DNA of 64,000 bases, taken from positions 1-64,000 of the forward strand of contig JAAZMR010000028.1 in the NCBI GenBank assembly GCA_012798695.1. Direction: 5' to 3'. Shown piece after piece: positions 55,260-64,000 of this stretch. The notes below the pieces were generated by a model. It was not told the DNA's origin. It searched no databases and worked only from the letters and a program-made list of their open reading frames with translations. A program made the translations under genes and the position numbers. Each line of letters starts with the position of its first letter. Positions within the stretch are counted from its first letter, which is position 1. This DNA is from Bacillota bacterium. GTDB lineage: Bacteria; Bacillota; Limnochordia; DTU087.

Positions 55260-55882
55260 TATGCCAGCACCTCCTCGATGGCCTGCAAAGCCTGCTTAGT
55301 TATGACCAGCTGCTCATTGTTCAATACTGTATAAACATTAAGATCTCGTGCCCGGGTTGTGACTACCCCAGGAATATTACGAGCAGATAACACTACATTC
55401 CGCCCATCATCACAGGTAACTATCAAAGCTTTCCCTGCTACCTGCAAGTTCCGTAAAACATCGACCATCTTCCGAGTTTTCGGCTCATCTAACTGCAGCT
55501 CATCCAAGATGATTACGTTGCCGGCAGCAACTTTGGATGACAAAGCCGATCTCAGTGCCTGTCGGCGGGCCTTTTTCGGCATTGTGAACCCATAGTCCCG
55601 CGGCTCAGGCCCGAAAGCGACGCCACCACCAACCCAAATAGGTGACCGGATACTCCCGTGTCGAGCTCGGCCTGTACCCTTCTGCCGCCAGGGCTTACGA
55701 CCACCGCCTCTGACCGCACCCCTGGTCTTAGTGGCTGCGGTGCCACGCCGCTGATTCGCAAGATACATGACCACCGCCTGGTGCATTAGGCCTTCATTCA
55801 CCGGAGCAGCAAAGATCTCGTCATTGAGTTCCAGCTCACCCACGGTACTGCCTTGCATATCATATACAGCGACTTTCGGCAT
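55259..55882 (-). CDS. rplD: 50S ribosomal protein L4
   Basis: This 207-residue exit-tunnel protein acts as an S10-operon autoregulator in some bacteria. It has RRGTAATKTRGAVRGGGRKPWRQKGTGRARHGSIRSPIWVGGGVAFGP, the tunnel loop region, and ARDLNVYTVLNNEQLVITKQAL near the end. ATG 55882 follows AAAGGGGG; the longer frame is not family-like. Confidence 0.97.
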   Translation of the reverse strand: MPKVAVYDMQGSTVGELELNDEIFAAPVNEGLMHQAVVMYLANQRRGTAATKTRGAVRGGGRKPWRQKGTGRARHGSIRSPIWVGGGVAFGPEPRDYGFTMPKKARRQALRSALSSKVAAGNVIILDELQLDEPKTRKMVDVLRNLQVAGKALIVTCDDGRNVVLSARNIPGVVTTRARDLNVYTVLNNEQLVITKQALQAIEEVLA

Positions 55883-55926
55883 CGGATCTGCCCCCTTTCC
55901 TAAATACATGCATTGGCTTCTCATAA

Positions 55927-56568
55927 TTAATTCCTACTCTTGACACTCGCCTGTACCTTCACCAAACTGCCGCGAATCCCAGGTACTCCACCCTTTACCA
56001 AGAGCAAGTTGCGCTCCTCATCCACTCGGACGATCTGCAGCCCCTGGATGGTTCGGCGGACACTCCCCATTCTACCAGCCAATTTGCGCCCCTTGAACAC
56101 TCGGGCTGCATCAGTAGCCCCCAGAGAGCCAACCCCTCGATGATACTTCGAGCCATGTGATACGGGGCCTCTGGCAAACCCCCACCGCTTAATCACACCG
56201 GCGAAGCCTTTACCCTTAGTAGTGCCGGTTACATCAACTAACTCTCCTGCTTCGAAGATGTCAACCCCGATGGTGTCTCCCACCTTGAGGTCTTCAAACT
56301 CAGCCACACCTTCTCTGCGGAATTCTCTCAGATACCGGATACCTTTCATCCCGGCTTTACCCAGGTGCCCTCTCGCGGGCTTATTCAATAGTCTCTCACG
56401 TTTTTCACCGAAACCGACTTGTATGGCCTCATACCCATCCGTTTCCCCGGTCTTCACCTGAACTACGGTATTGGGTGTAGCTTCTATCACGGTAACTGGC
56501 ACCAACTGTCCGTCTTCGGTAAAGATTTGGGTCATCCCTATCTTACGACCCCAAATCCCTTTTGGCAT
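55927..56568 (-). CDS. rplC: 50S ribosomal protein L3
   Basis: This 213-residue assembly initiator starts [13 protein letters not shown] and has [36 protein letters not shown], including the glutamine-methylation-loop region, and [20 protein letters not shown] at the end. It lies 43 bp behind rpsJ. Confidence 0.97.
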   Translation of the reverse strand: MPKGIWGRKIGMTQIFTEDGQLVPVTVIEATPNTVVQVKTGETDGYEAIQVGFGEKRERLLNKPARGHLGKAGMKGIRYLREFRREGVAEFEDLKVGDTIGVDIFEAGELVDVTGTTKGKGFAGVIKRWGFARGPVSHGSKYHRGVGSLGATDAARVFKGRKLAGRMGSVRRTIQGLQIVRVDEERNLLLVKGGVPGIRGSLVKVQASVKSRN

Positions 56569-56611
56569 CTGTTACACCCCCTTGCACTGCCTGCACCTTT
56601 AAAGTGACATT

Positions 56612-56920
56612 CTATAGCTTGATTTCAATATCAACAGCCGCCGGTAGGTCTAGTCGCATCAGGGCGTCAACCGTCTTGGGTGTCGGCTCTAGAATGTCGA
56701 TTAATCGTTTATGAGTGCGCATCTCATACTGCTCTCGTGAGTCCTTGTGGATGTGCACTGAACGCAGGACAGTATAAATGTTGCGTTCGGTCGGCAGTGG
56801 GATAGGCCCTGAAACAACGGCTCCGGTCCGCTTTGCCGTATCCACTATCTTCTCAGCCGAGGCATCCAAGAGTCTATGATCAAATGCCTTAAGGCGGATG
56901 CGTATCCTCTGTTTTGCCAT
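56612..56920 (-). CDS. rpsJ: 30S ribosomal protein S10
   Basis: This 102-residue head protein is also the NusE antitermination partner of NusB. It has [70 protein letters not shown]. It opens the S10 operon behind its own promoter in a 297-bp gap. Confidence 0.97.
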   Translation of the reverse strand: MAKQRIRIRLKAFDHRLLDASAEKIVDTAKRTGAVVSGPIPLPTERNIYTVLRSVHIHKDSREQYEMRTHKRLIDILEPTPKTVDALMRLDLPAAVDIEIKL

Positions 56921-57003
56921 TGGTTTCCCTCCTTACTAGCGCCTGATTCTACAGACATGCTCCACGAAAATTCCCCGGTCCCTAGCACCCTAGCTCAACT
57001 GCC

Positions 57004-57032
57004 ATAATATGGCGCAGGAGGTGGGCCGGCAA
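57004..57032 (-). promoter_or_regulatory. Promoter of the S10 operon (rpsJ onward)
   Basis: Leftward TTGCCG (57027-57032), a 17-bp spacer and TATTAT (57004-57009), about 84 bp before rpsJ. The -10 lies in a 13-bp palindrome, GCCATAATATGGC (57001-57013). Confidence 0.65.
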
Positions 57033-57110
57033 CCTTTCGCTTCATCACAAGTTAAGCAGAGCGTCTTATTGGCCACATCTACTCACACGGCCATTTCTGC
57101 CGCAGACAGA

Positions 57111-57137
57111 GGGGGATTCGCCTTCCCTGAATCCCCC
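57111..57137. terminator. Hairpin after tuf
   Basis: A perfect 9-bp stem (57111-57119 with 57129-57137) with a 9-nt loop lies 81 bp beyond the tuf stop codon. The downstream sequence in the leftward direction is TCTGTCTG, a poor T-run, so partial termination or RNA processing between tuf and rpsJ is likely. Confidence 0.45.
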
Positions 57138-57217
57138 TTATTACGGACATCAGCTTCTTCACAGCTGCTGTCGAACTCTCTCGGCCTAAACTCTGCAGTA
57201 TAGCCACTGGTCCTTCC

Positions 57218-58417
57218 TTAGCCGAGGATCTTCGTTACTACTCCGGCACCTACCGTGCGTCCACCCTCACGAATAGCGAAGCGTAGACCCTCTTCCATAG
57301 CAATAGGAGTAATGAGTTCACCCATCACCCGCACGTTATCTCCAGGCATAATCATCTCTACACCCTCGGGTAGATTGACGACACCGGTAACGTCAGTAGT
57401 CCGGAAATAGAACTGGGGACGGTAACCACTGAAAAACGGCGTATGGCGACCGCCTTCTTCCTTGGACAGGACGTAAACCTCTCCTTCAAACTTGGTATGA
57501 GGAGTAATGCTTCCCGGTTTGGCTAAAACCTGTCCTCGCTCGATCTCCTCACGCTCAACTCCCCGAAGCAGCACACCGATGTTGTCACCAGCCTGAGCTT
57601 CATCCAACAGCTTGCGGAACATCTCGACACCAGTCGCCACAGTCTTGCGGCTATCAGGACGCAGACCAACGATCTCGACATCATCGCCGACCCGGATGCG
57701 GCCGCGTTCTACCCTACCAGTTGCCACAGTTCCTCGACCGGTAATAGTAAACACGTCTTCAACCGGCATTAGGAAAGGCTTGTCGACATCGCGCTCGGGA
57801 GTGGGGATATAGTCATCTACGGCATCCATCAATTTCTGGAGCCTCTCACACCACTCACACTCGCCACAGCCCCCGCACTCCAAGACCTTTAGGCCAGAAC
57901 CGGATAGAATCGGAATCTCGTCACCAGGGAACTCATACTCATTCAAAAGATCCCGGACTTCCATCTCGACTAGCTCCATGAGCTCGTCATCATCTACCAT
58001 ATCAGCTTTGTTCAGCCATACTACAATGGCCGGTACCCCAACCTGACGGGCCAAGAGAATATGCTCCCGGGTTTGGGGCATGGGGCCGTCAGCAGCGGAT
58101 ACTACAAGGATAGCTCCATCCATCTGGGCAGCTCCGGTAATCATGTTCTTAACATAGTCAGCGTGACCGGGGCAGTCCACATGAGCATAGTGTCGTGTAT
58201 CAGTCTCATATTCTACGTGAGCGGTATTAATCGTAATACCACGTTCTCTTTCTTCAGGAGCCTTGTCAATCTCGTCAAATTTCCGCACAGCTGCCTTTCC
58301 AGTCCTGGAAAGCATCAAAGTAATCGCGGCTGTCGTTGTAGTCTTACCGTGGTCTACGTGACCGATGGTCCCAATGTTTACGTGAGGTTTTGTCCTTTCA
58401 AACTTCTGTTTGGCCAT
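57218..58417 (-). CDS. tuf: Elongation factor Tu
   Basis: This 399-residue GTPase delivers aminoacyl-tRNA to the ribosome. G motifs are [21 protein letters not shown] and NKADM, followed by domains 2 and 3. Between G domain and domain 2 lies a cysteine-rich insert with Cys181, 184, 187 and 190 in CxxCxxCxxC spacing, suited to a metal or iron-sulfur site. The catalytic His in DCPGHAD is kept. GGAGG precedes the ATG. It follows fusA after a 125-bp leader with an imperfect hairpin. Confidence 0.98.
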   Translation of the reverse strand: MAKQKFERTKPHVNIGTIGHVDHGKTTTTAAITLMLSRTGKAAVRKFDEIDKAPEERERGITINTAHVEYETDTRHYAHVDCPGHADYVKNMITGAAQMDGAILVVSAADGPMPQTREHILLARQVGVPAIVVWLNKADMVDDDELMELVEMEVRDLLNEYEFPGDEIPILSGSGLKVLECGGCGECEWCERLQKLMDAVDDYIPTPERDVDKPFLMPVEDVFTITGRGTVATGRVERGRIRVGDDVEIVGLRPDSRKTVATGVEMFRKLLDEAQAGDNIGVLLRGVEREEIERGQVLAKPGSITPHTKFEGEVYVLSKEEGGRHTPFFSGYRPQFYFRTTDVTGVVNLPEGVEMIMPGDNVRVMGELITPIAMEEGLRFAIREGGRTVGAGVVTKILG

Positions 58418-58474
58418 TCTTCATATCCTCCTTCGCAAGCGGCTCAATGTATCTAGCGCCTGGCGCTGCTTTAT

Positions 58475-58515
58475 TAGCTACCGACTAAAGGCTCGTCCCA
58501 GCCCTTCGTCAGCTA
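58475..58515 (-). other. Hairpin in the fusA-tuf leader
   Basis: TAGCT plus GAC (58475-58485, with an ACC bulge) pairs with GTCAGCTA (58508-58515), and inside it AAGGCT pairs with AGCCCTT. No T-run follows leftward, so it is not a simple terminator; it may stabilise or regulate the tuf message. Confidence 0.35.
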
Positions 58516-58542
58516 GCTTCCCACACAACACATAACAGACAA

Positions 58543-60612
58543 TCATATCCTAGCGATAAGCTCTTCCATCATACTAGCTGGCACTTCTTCATACTGGGCA
58601 AAGCGCATTACGTAACTGGCTCGCCCCTGTGTCATGGAGCGTAAATCGGTAGCATATCCGAACATCTCTCGTAAAGGCACCAAAGCATTAATCGTCTGGG
58701 CTGTGCCTCTCACTTCCATACCTTCAATCCTGCCCCGCCGTGCATTCAAATTGCCCAATACATCGCCGAGGAATTCTTCAGGAGTAACAACTTCAACCTG
58801 CATGATTGGTTCCAGCAAGATCGGTTCAGCCTTCTTGATGCCTTCCCGGCATCCCAGGGAACCTGCGATCTTGAAAGCCATCTCGGATGAATCCACTTCA
58901 TGATAGGAACCATCTATCAAGGTGACTTTCACATCGACGATCGGGTATCCAGCCAAGACGCCGCTTAGCATAGCTTCCTTGACACCGGCTTCAACTGCCG
59001 GTATATATTCCTTAGGCACTACGCCACCAACGATCTTGCTTTCAAACTCGAAACCGGCACCACGTTCCTGTGGTTCTACATCCAATACGACATGCCCATA
59101 TTGGCCCCGGCCCCCGGTCTGTCGAATAAATCTCCCCTCACTGCGGACGCTTTTGCCAATGGTTTCTCTATAGGCCACCTGGGGTTTACCCACATTTGCC
59201 TCAACACTGAACTCACGCAGCAGCCGGTCAACTATTACTTCCAGATGCAGTTCACCCATACCTGAAATGATAGTCTGACCCGTCTCCTCGTCTGTCCGGA
59301 CCTGGAAGGTGGGGTCCTCTTCCGATAATCTCTGTAATCCCATTCCCAATTTATCCTGATCAGCCTTGGTCTTGGGCTCAATAGCCCGGTCAATCACCGG
59401 TGCAGGAAATACCAAGGACTCCAAAACAATTGGCTCATCCTCGTCACTGAGAGTATCACCAGTGCCCGTGTTTCTTAGACCGACAGCCGCGGCAATCTCA
59501 CCACTATAGACAGCGTCCTTTTCTTCCCGATGATTGGCATGCATCTGCAAAATACGCCCGATGCGTTCCTTCTTCCCTTTGCTGGAGTTAAATACATAGG
59601 ATCCAGCTCGTAAGACCCCTGAATATACTCGGAAGAACGCCAATTTACCAACATAAGGGTCAGTCATGATCTTGAAGGCCAAAGCGCTAAAGGGAGCATC
59701 ATCGGTTAGAGCTCGCTTTACCGGCTCATCTGTGCTCAGATCTGTCCCTTCTACAGGAGGCAGATCACTAGGAGCAGGCAAGTAGTCCACTACAGCATCC
59801 AGCAAAGGTTGGACACCTTTGTTCTTAAATGAGGACCCACATAGTACCGGCACAATCTTAGTTGCCAGTGTCCCTTTCCGCAGGGCTTTCTTAATATCGT
59901 CTACAGAAAGCTCTTCCCCCTCGAGATACTTTACCATCAAGTCTTCATCAAAATCGACTACGCCCTCGAGTAATCTCTCTCGAGCCTCAGCCACCTCATC
60001 CAGCATCTCTGAGGGAATATCTGTTTCTTCCCGTCTACTACCTAAATCATCGGCGTAATGAATTGCCTTCAAACGGATCAAGTCTACGATACCGGAAAAG
60101 TTTTCTTCAGCCCCGATGGGTAACTGGATGGGTACTGCGTTCGCGCCTAGGCGCTTGCGCATCATCTCCACAGCATCTTTGAAGTTAGCTCCAACCCGGT
60201 CCATCTTATTTATATAGGCAATGCGGGGTACGTGATACCGATCTGCCTGTCTCCAGACGGTCTCCGACTGGGGCTCAACACCCCCTACGGAACAAAATAC
60301 CGCTATGGCGCCATCTAGTACCCGCAGCGACCGTTCTACTTCCACCGTAAAGTCCACGTGTCCGGGCGTGTCAATAATGTTGATACGATGATCTTGCCAG
60401 TGACACGTAGTAGCAGCAGAAGTAATAGTAATACCCCGTTCCCGCTCTTGAACCATCCAGTCCATAGTAGCGGCACCATCATGGACCTCTCCGATCTTGT
60501 GGACACGACCAGTATAGAACAAAATACGTTCTGTCGTTGTGGTCTTGCCCGCATCGATGTGAGCCATTATTCCAATATTTCTTGTCTTCTCTATGGGAAA
60601 ATCCCGAGCCAC
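58543..60612 (-). CDS. fusA: Elongation factor G
   Basis: This 689-residue translocation GTPase has [15 protein letters not shown] (P-loop), DTPGHVDF and NKMDR motifs, followed by domains II-V with the [16 protein letters not shown] segment near the end. GTG at 60612 ([19 protein letters not shown]) is the family start, with GGGAGG eight bases upstream. Ordinary length. Confidence 0.98.
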   Translation of the reverse strand: MARDFPIEKTRNIGIMAHIDAGKTTTTERILFYTGRVHKIGEVHDGAATMDWMVQERERGITITSAATTCHWQDHRINIIDTPGHVDFTVEVERSLRVLDGAIAVFCSVGGVEPQSETVWRQADRYHVPRIAYINKMDRVGANFKDAVEMMRKRLGANAVPIQLPIGAEENFSGIVDLIRLKAIHYADDLGSRREETDIPSEMLDEVAEARERLLEGVVDFDEDLMVKYLEGEELSVDDIKKALRKGTLATKIVPVLCGSSFKNKGVQPLLDAVVDYLPAPSDLPPVEGTDLSTDEPVKRALTDDAPFSALAFKIMTDPYVGKLAFFRVYSGVLRAGSYVFNSSKGKKERIGRILQMHANHREEKDAVYSGEIAAAVGLRNTGTGDTLSDEDEPIVLESLVFPAPVIDRAIEPKTKADQDKLGMGLQRLSEEDPTFQVRTDEETGQTIISGMGELHLEVIVDRLLREFSVEANVGKPQVAYRETIGKSVRSEGRFIRQTGGRGQYGHVVLDVEPQERGAGFEFESKIVGGVVPKEYIPAVEAGVKEAMLSGVLAGYPIVDVKVTLIDGSYHEVDSSEMAFKIAGSLGCREGIKKAEPILLEPIMQVEVVTPEEFLGDVLGNLNARRGRIEGMEVRGTAQTINALVPLREMFGYATDLRSMTQGRASYVMRFAQYEEVPASMMEELIARI

Positions 60613-60675
60613 TCTATAAGCCTCCCAACCAGTCCATCGCAACTAAATCCAGTGCTTCAAAATCGAAGCAATTCT

Positions 60676-61146
60676 CTACCACCGATAGTGAGCAAAAGCC
60701 TTGTTAGCTTCTGCCATCCGATGCATTTCTTCCTTCCTTCGGACAGCACCGCCGGTGTTATTGGCAGCATCCATGAGCTCCGCCGCCAGACGGGAGGCCA
60801 TAGACCGCTCACCTCGGGTTCTAGAAAACAGCACTAGCCACCTAAGAGCCAGCGACCGGCGCCGGTCGGGTCTCACTTCCACTGGCACTTGGTAAGTAGC
60901 CCCTCCCACTCGCCGAGGTTTGACTTCCAATACCGGCATGATGTTCTTCAAAGCCTCTTCCACGACTTCCATGGGCTCCTTGCCAGTCTTCTCCTGGACC
61001 TCATCTAGCGCGGTGTAGACAATGCGCTCTGCTGTGTTTTTCTTGCCATCCAACATGACTGTATTGATTAACTGAGCCACCAGTTCACTTTCGAACTGGG
61101 GGTCTGCCAGGATGTCGCGTTTTGGTATGTTACCTTTTCTCGGCAT
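60676..61146 (-). CDS. rpsG: 30S ribosomal protein S7
   Basis: This 156-residue head-assembly protein has [43 protein letters not shown] and [27 protein letters not shown]. Length is normal. It follows rpsL after 111 bp. Confidence 0.97.
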   Translation of the reverse strand: MPRKGNIPKRDILADPQFESELVAQLINTVMLDGKKNTAERIVYTALDEVQEKTGKEPMEVVEEALKNIMPVLEVKPRRVGGATYQVPVEVRPDRRRSLALRWLVLFSRTRGERSMASRLAAELMDAANNTGGAVRRKEEMHRMAEANKAFAHYRW

Positions 61147-61257
61147 TAATTCCCCCCCTTTGCCAAAGCGACGGCGTCACCGGACCAATAACTTCTAGCC
61201 CTTGTCACCATCCCTCATAGTATCCAGTAAAGCGGCCTAAATATGCAATCACAGCCT

Positions 61258-61671
61258 TTACTTGGGCCGTTTTGCCCCATACTTAGACCTGCTTTGACGG
61301 CGATTCTCCACACCAGCTGCGTCTAGAGTTCCCCGCACAACATGATAGCGAACTCCAGGGATATCTCTAATTCGGCCGCCTCTGACCAGTACCACCGAGT
61401 GTTCCTGCAGATTATGGCCCTCACCGGGGATATACGAAGTGACTTCAATGCCATTAGTAAGCCGTACACGTGCTACCTTTCGTAGGGCGGAATTCGGCTT
61501 CTTTGGCGTACTGGTATATACCCTAGTGCATACTCCCCGCTTCTGTGGCGCGCCGGAAGTTAGAACTCTCTCATTCTTGAGTGTGTTCTGAAGGTAACGC
61601 AAGGCTGGAGCTGTAGCCTTTTTCTTGACTTGCTTTCTGCCTTGACGCACCAATTGATTAATCGTTGGCAT
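61258..61671 (-). CDS. rpsL: 30S ribosomal protein S12
   Basis: This 137-residue decoding-centre protein has the long Bacillota form. It has [29 protein letters not shown] with the first conserved lysine kept. In the second loop the usual VKDLPGVRYH is [10 protein letters not shown], so the E. coli Lys87 position is Arg (residue 102 here). That change is known to give streptomycin resistance in other bacteria. Twenty bases separate it from the L7Ae-like gene. Confidence 0.97.
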   Translation of the reverse strand: MPTINQLVRQGRKQVKKKATAPALRYLQNTLKNERVLTSGAPQKRGVCTRVYTSTPKKPNSALRKVARVRLTNGIEVTSYIPGEGHNLQEHSVVLVRGGRIRDIPGVRYHVVRGTLDAAGVENRRQSRSKYGAKRPK

Positions 61672-61691
61672 CTAACTCCCCCCTTCTTCTT

Positions 61692-61937
61692 CTATTTGAG
61701 GATTGCGGCCGCTGCCGCTCCTACATCAATACCACAGTACTTGCCCAGCTGCCTCATAGAATCTACATAGATAATTTCCAGACCTTGGTCTATACACTGG
61801 CGCTGTAAAGGTTCAATGACTCGTGGTTCTGCATCCCGGGCTACATAGCATACTGAGACTTGGTCTTCCTTCAAGGCCCTGTAAGTGCGTTTGGTGCCTA
61901 CCAACTTGCGCCTGGCATCTTTTAACCTAGCCGGCAC
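61692..61937 (-). CDS. L7Ae-family RNA-binding protein (RplGB/YbxF-like)
   Basis: This 81-residue protein has the L7Ae fold that binds kink-turn RNA. It shows LVGTKRTYRALKEDQVSVCYVARDAEP and GKYCGIDVGAAAAAILK, matching the gene that lies between rpoC and rpsL in many Bacillota. GTG 61937 is chosen because GGGGGAG is seven bases upstream; a TTG at 61961 is weaker. Confidence 0.9.
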   Translation of the reverse strand: MPARLKDARRKLVGTKRTYRALKEDQVSVCYVARDAEPRVIEPLQRQCIDQGLEIIYVDSMRQLGKYCGIDVGAAAAAILK

Positions 61938-62001
61938 TGGAACACTCCCCCTACCCGCCAAGTATCTCGGCCCGAAACTTCAGCAATACACACACTCACA
62001 C

Positions 62002-62030
62002 ATTTTAGCACCACCACAACTACCTGTCAA
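62002..62030 (-). promoter_or_regulatory. Promoter of the L7Ae-rpsL-rpsG-fusA-tuf unit
   Basis: Leftward TTGACA (62025-62030), a 17-bp spacer and TAAAAT (62002-62007), just after rpoC. It predicts a leader of about 60 nt. Confidence 0.85.
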
Positions 62031-62035
62031 GGGCT

Positions 62036-62060
62036 AAAGCCGGTGGGGGCCGGCAGCTTT
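62036..62060 (-). terminator. Weak hairpin at the rpoC end
   Basis: AAAGC-CCGG type arms (62050-62060 and 62036-62043) form a GC-rich stem with bulge, followed by TTTAG. The stem begins just past the rpoC stop codon and ends six bases before the next promoter's -35. It may give partial termination of rpoC transcripts. Confidence 0.4.
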
Positions 62061-62063
62061 CCT

Positions 62064-64000
62064 CTAGCCAGTTACGGCTTCGGCCCCCACAGGTTCCGCT
62101 TTGGCTTCATCCGAAACCTCTACAGGTTCGGCCCCATCAGCCTTCGTCACATACACTGTCCGGTAGTGTGACATACCCGTACCAGCAGGTACCAATTTGC
62201 CGATAATGACATTTTCCTTTAGGCCTAAGAGCGGATCGTATTTACCCTTAAGCGCAGCATCTGTCAACACACGGGTAGTCTCCTGAAAAGAAGCCGCGGA
62301 AAGAAAGCTTTCTGTAGCCAACGATGCCTTGGTAATACCCAGTAAGGCGGGCTTGGCTACTGCTGGTTCTCCACCTTCCGCTATTACCCGCCCATTTTCA
62401 TCCTCAAACTCAGAGGAGTCTACCAAACCGCCAGGCAACAAATCAGTATCTCCAGGCTTCTCAACCTTCACTTTGCGGAGCATTTGTCGGATGATGACTT
62501 CAATATGCTTATCATTGATGTCAACACCCTGCGAGCGGTATACTTCCTGTACTTCCCGTACCAAATAAGATTGAACAGCCCGCACTCCTTTGACCTTTAA
62601 GATCTCATGGGGATTTACCGAACCTTCCGTCAGCTGATCCCCAGCTTCCACGTAGCCACCTTCTCTTACCTTGAGGCGGGCCCCATAAGGAACGGTATGA
62701 CTCTTCTCTTCCCCATCCTCTGTGGTTACGATTACTTTCCGAACCCCTTTACTCTCAGTAATAGAGGCCTTGCCGGATACTTCCGTTATGATCGCTTGGC
62801 CTTTAGGCTTACGAGCCTCAAATAGCTCTTCCACCCTAGGCAAACCGGCAGTGATATCATCACCTGCCACCCCACCGGTGTGGAAAGTCCTCATGGTCAG
62901 CTGTGTACCCGGTTCTCCAATAGATTGGGCGGCAATGGTACCTACAGCCTCACCCACATCTACCAGTTTGCCAGTGGCCAGGTTCCGGCCATAGCACCGT
63001 GCACACACACCATGGCGAGTCTTACAGGTAAGCACTGAGCGAATTTCGGCTTCCTCTACACCTGCTTTTTCCACCGCCTCAGCCATATCTTCATCGATCA
63101 GTTGATTGGCTTCAACCAACACTTCTCCGGTTTCCGGATGCAAAATCGGGGCTGCTGCCACTCTTCCGGTCAGCCGCTCACTGAGTGGCTCGATAACTTG
63201 TTCTATGTCACGGCCCACGTCAGTGATGGCTCTCATCCCAACTCCCTGTTCAGTACCACAATCCACCTCGCGTACGATTACGTCCTGGGCCACATCAACC
63301 AGCCGCCGCGTAAGGTAACCCGAGTCAGCCGTTCTCAGGGCTGTATCGGCCAAACCCTTACGGGTACCATGAGTTGAGTTGAAGTACTCTAAGACAGTCA
63401 GGCCTTCTCGGAAGTTAGCCTTAATGGGTATCTCAATCGTCTTGCCAGTTGGGTCAGCTACCAAACCTCGCATACCGGCTAGCTGGCTCAGCTGTGATTC
63501 GTTACCACGGGCACCGGACCGAGCCATCATCCAGATGGGGTTAAAGTCATCACTATGGTCCCGCATAGCCTGTGTTACTTCTTCCTTAGTCCTGGTCCAG
63601 ATATCACAGATTCTCTGATATCTTTCCTCAGCTGTTAGCAATCCCCGACGGTGCTGCTGTTCTACGGTTTCAACTTGCTCCTCTGCCTGGGCAATCAATG
63701 GCGCCTTCTCCGGTGGGCTGGTGATATCACAGAGAGCAACAGTGGTACCGGATATGGTAGCATAGTGAAAGCCCAACCGTTTCACATCATCTAGCACTTC
63801 AGCTGTACGAGTATTGCCAAAGAAGCGATAAAGCCGTCCCACTAGGTTAGCTAGTTCTTTGCTGCCGACAACACCGTTGTAGAAACCCAATTCCTCCGGC
63901 ATAATCTCATTGAAGAAGACACGGCCCGCCGTAGTTTCAAGGGTTTCCCCTTTCCACCGAACGGTGATCTTGGCATGTAGGTCTATCTGTTGATCCGCAT
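62064..64000 (-). CDS. rpoC: RNA polymerase beta' subunit, C-terminal part (runs off right edge)
   Basis: About 645 C-terminal residues are present and the frame is open to 64000. Visible segments include the bridge-helix/trigger-loop area ([80 protein letters not shown] compares closely) and the second zinc site [13 protein letters not shown]. The [18 protein letters not shown] block and the C-terminal helices ([14 protein letters not shown]) follow. The N-terminal clamp and catalytic NADFDGD motif lie beyond the window. Confidence 0.97.
   Translation of the reverse strand, partial: ADQQIDLHAKITVRWKGETLETTAGRVFFNEIMPEELGFYNGVVGSKELANLVGRLYRFFGNTRTAEVLDDVKRLGFHYATISGTTVALCDITSPPEKAPLIAQAEEQVETVEQQHRRGLLTAEERYQRICDIWTRTKEEVTQAMRDHSDDFNPIWMMARSGARGNESQLSQLAGMRGLVADPTGKTIEIPIKANFREGLTVLEYFNSTHGTRKGLADTALRTADSGYLTRRLVDVAQDVIVREVDCGTEQGVGMRAITDVGRDIEQVIEPLSERLTGRVAAAPILHPETGEVLVEANQLIDEDMAEAVEKAGVEEAEIRSVLTCKTRHGVCARCYGRNLATGKLVDVGEAVGTIAAQSIGEPGTQLTMRTFHTGGVAGDDITAGLPRVEELFEARKPKGQAIITEVSGKASITESKGVRKVIVTTEDGEEKSHTVPYGARLKVREGGYVEAGDQLTEGSVNPHEILKVKGVRAVQSYLVREVQEVYRSQGVDINDKHIEVIIRQMLRKVKVEKPGDTDLLPGGLVDSSEFEDENGRVIAEGGEPAVAKPALLGITKASLATESFLSAASFQETTRVLTDAALKGKYDPLLGLKENVIIGKLVPAGTGMSHYRTVYVTKADGAEPVEVSDEAKAEPVGAEAVTG

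Noticed and set aside
1-64000. CRISPR arrays, tRNA or rRNA genes, complete insertion sequences, phage genes
   Set aside because: No regularly spaced direct repeats, no RNA-gene signatures and no transposase, integrase or phage-like proteins were seen on either strand.

Overview
The window reads as a chromosomal segment of a Bacillota (Firmicutes) bacterium, probably from a deep Clostridia- or Limnochordia-like lineage. The reasons are the Firmicutes-type ribosomal superoperon ending in rplQ-ecfA1-ecfA2-ecfT-truA-rplM-rpsI, strong Shine-Dalgarno sequences with frequent GTG/TTG starts, a Gram-positive-type LexA box, a UPF0302/IDEAL-domain (YpiB-like) gene, and an EF-Tu with a cysteine-rich insertion. 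The exact taxon cannot be fixed from the sequence alone. No rRNA, tRNA, CRISPR array, intact transposon or prophage was seen.

Region 1 (1-15046) is a carbohydrate-use region. It begins with the 5' end of a transketolase N-terminal subunit gene running off the left edge, followed by a DeoR-family repressor. Three leftward genes follow: a nucleoside-hydrolase-like protein, a glycerol-1-phosphate dehydrogenase family protein and a class I phosphomannose isomerase-like protein. They diverge from a rightward five-gene Dpp/Opp-type ABC importer followed by a cytoplasmic GH78 alpha-L-rhamnosidase. The simplest reading is uptake of a rhamnose-containing glycoside and its cleavage inside the cell. A polysaccharide deacetylase closes the region.

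Region 2 (15047-36795) is mixed housekeeping and accessory DNA. It holds a CBS-CBS-ACT protein next to a class II ketose-bisphosphate aldolase, a lepB-tex-MFS operon, a YpiB-like protein and a patatin-like lipase. It then has an ImuB-type Y-family polymerase homologue plus a small DUF6504-like protein under a LexA-box promoter, trpS on the other strand, and a DnaE2/ImuC-type error-prone polymerase. Thioredoxin, a class A penicillin-binding protein, a gluconokinase-like FGGY kinase and an eda-lpdA-lplA operon complete it. The ImuB/DUF6504/DnaE2 set is the most interesting system here. It looks like an SOS mutasome whose Y-family member has lost its catalytic acidic residues. No ImuA/RecA-like partner is visible in the window, and a small DUF6504-like protein sits directly behind imuB instead.

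Region 3 (36834-64000, all leftward) is the translation superoperon: rpoC (partial), an L7Ae-like protein, rpsL, rpsG, fusA, tuf, the S10 and spc operons, secY, map, a KOW protein, infA, rpmJ, rpsM, rpsK, rpsD, rpoA, rplQ, the ECF transporter module, truA, rplM and rpsI. Clear promoters precede the L7Ae/rpsL unit, rpsJ and rplM, and intrinsic terminators follow rplQ and rpsI. Points of interest are the absence of adk between secY and map, a CxxCxxCxxC motif in EF-Tu, and an S12 residue (Arg at the E. coli Lys87 position) known as a streptomycin-resistance substitution.
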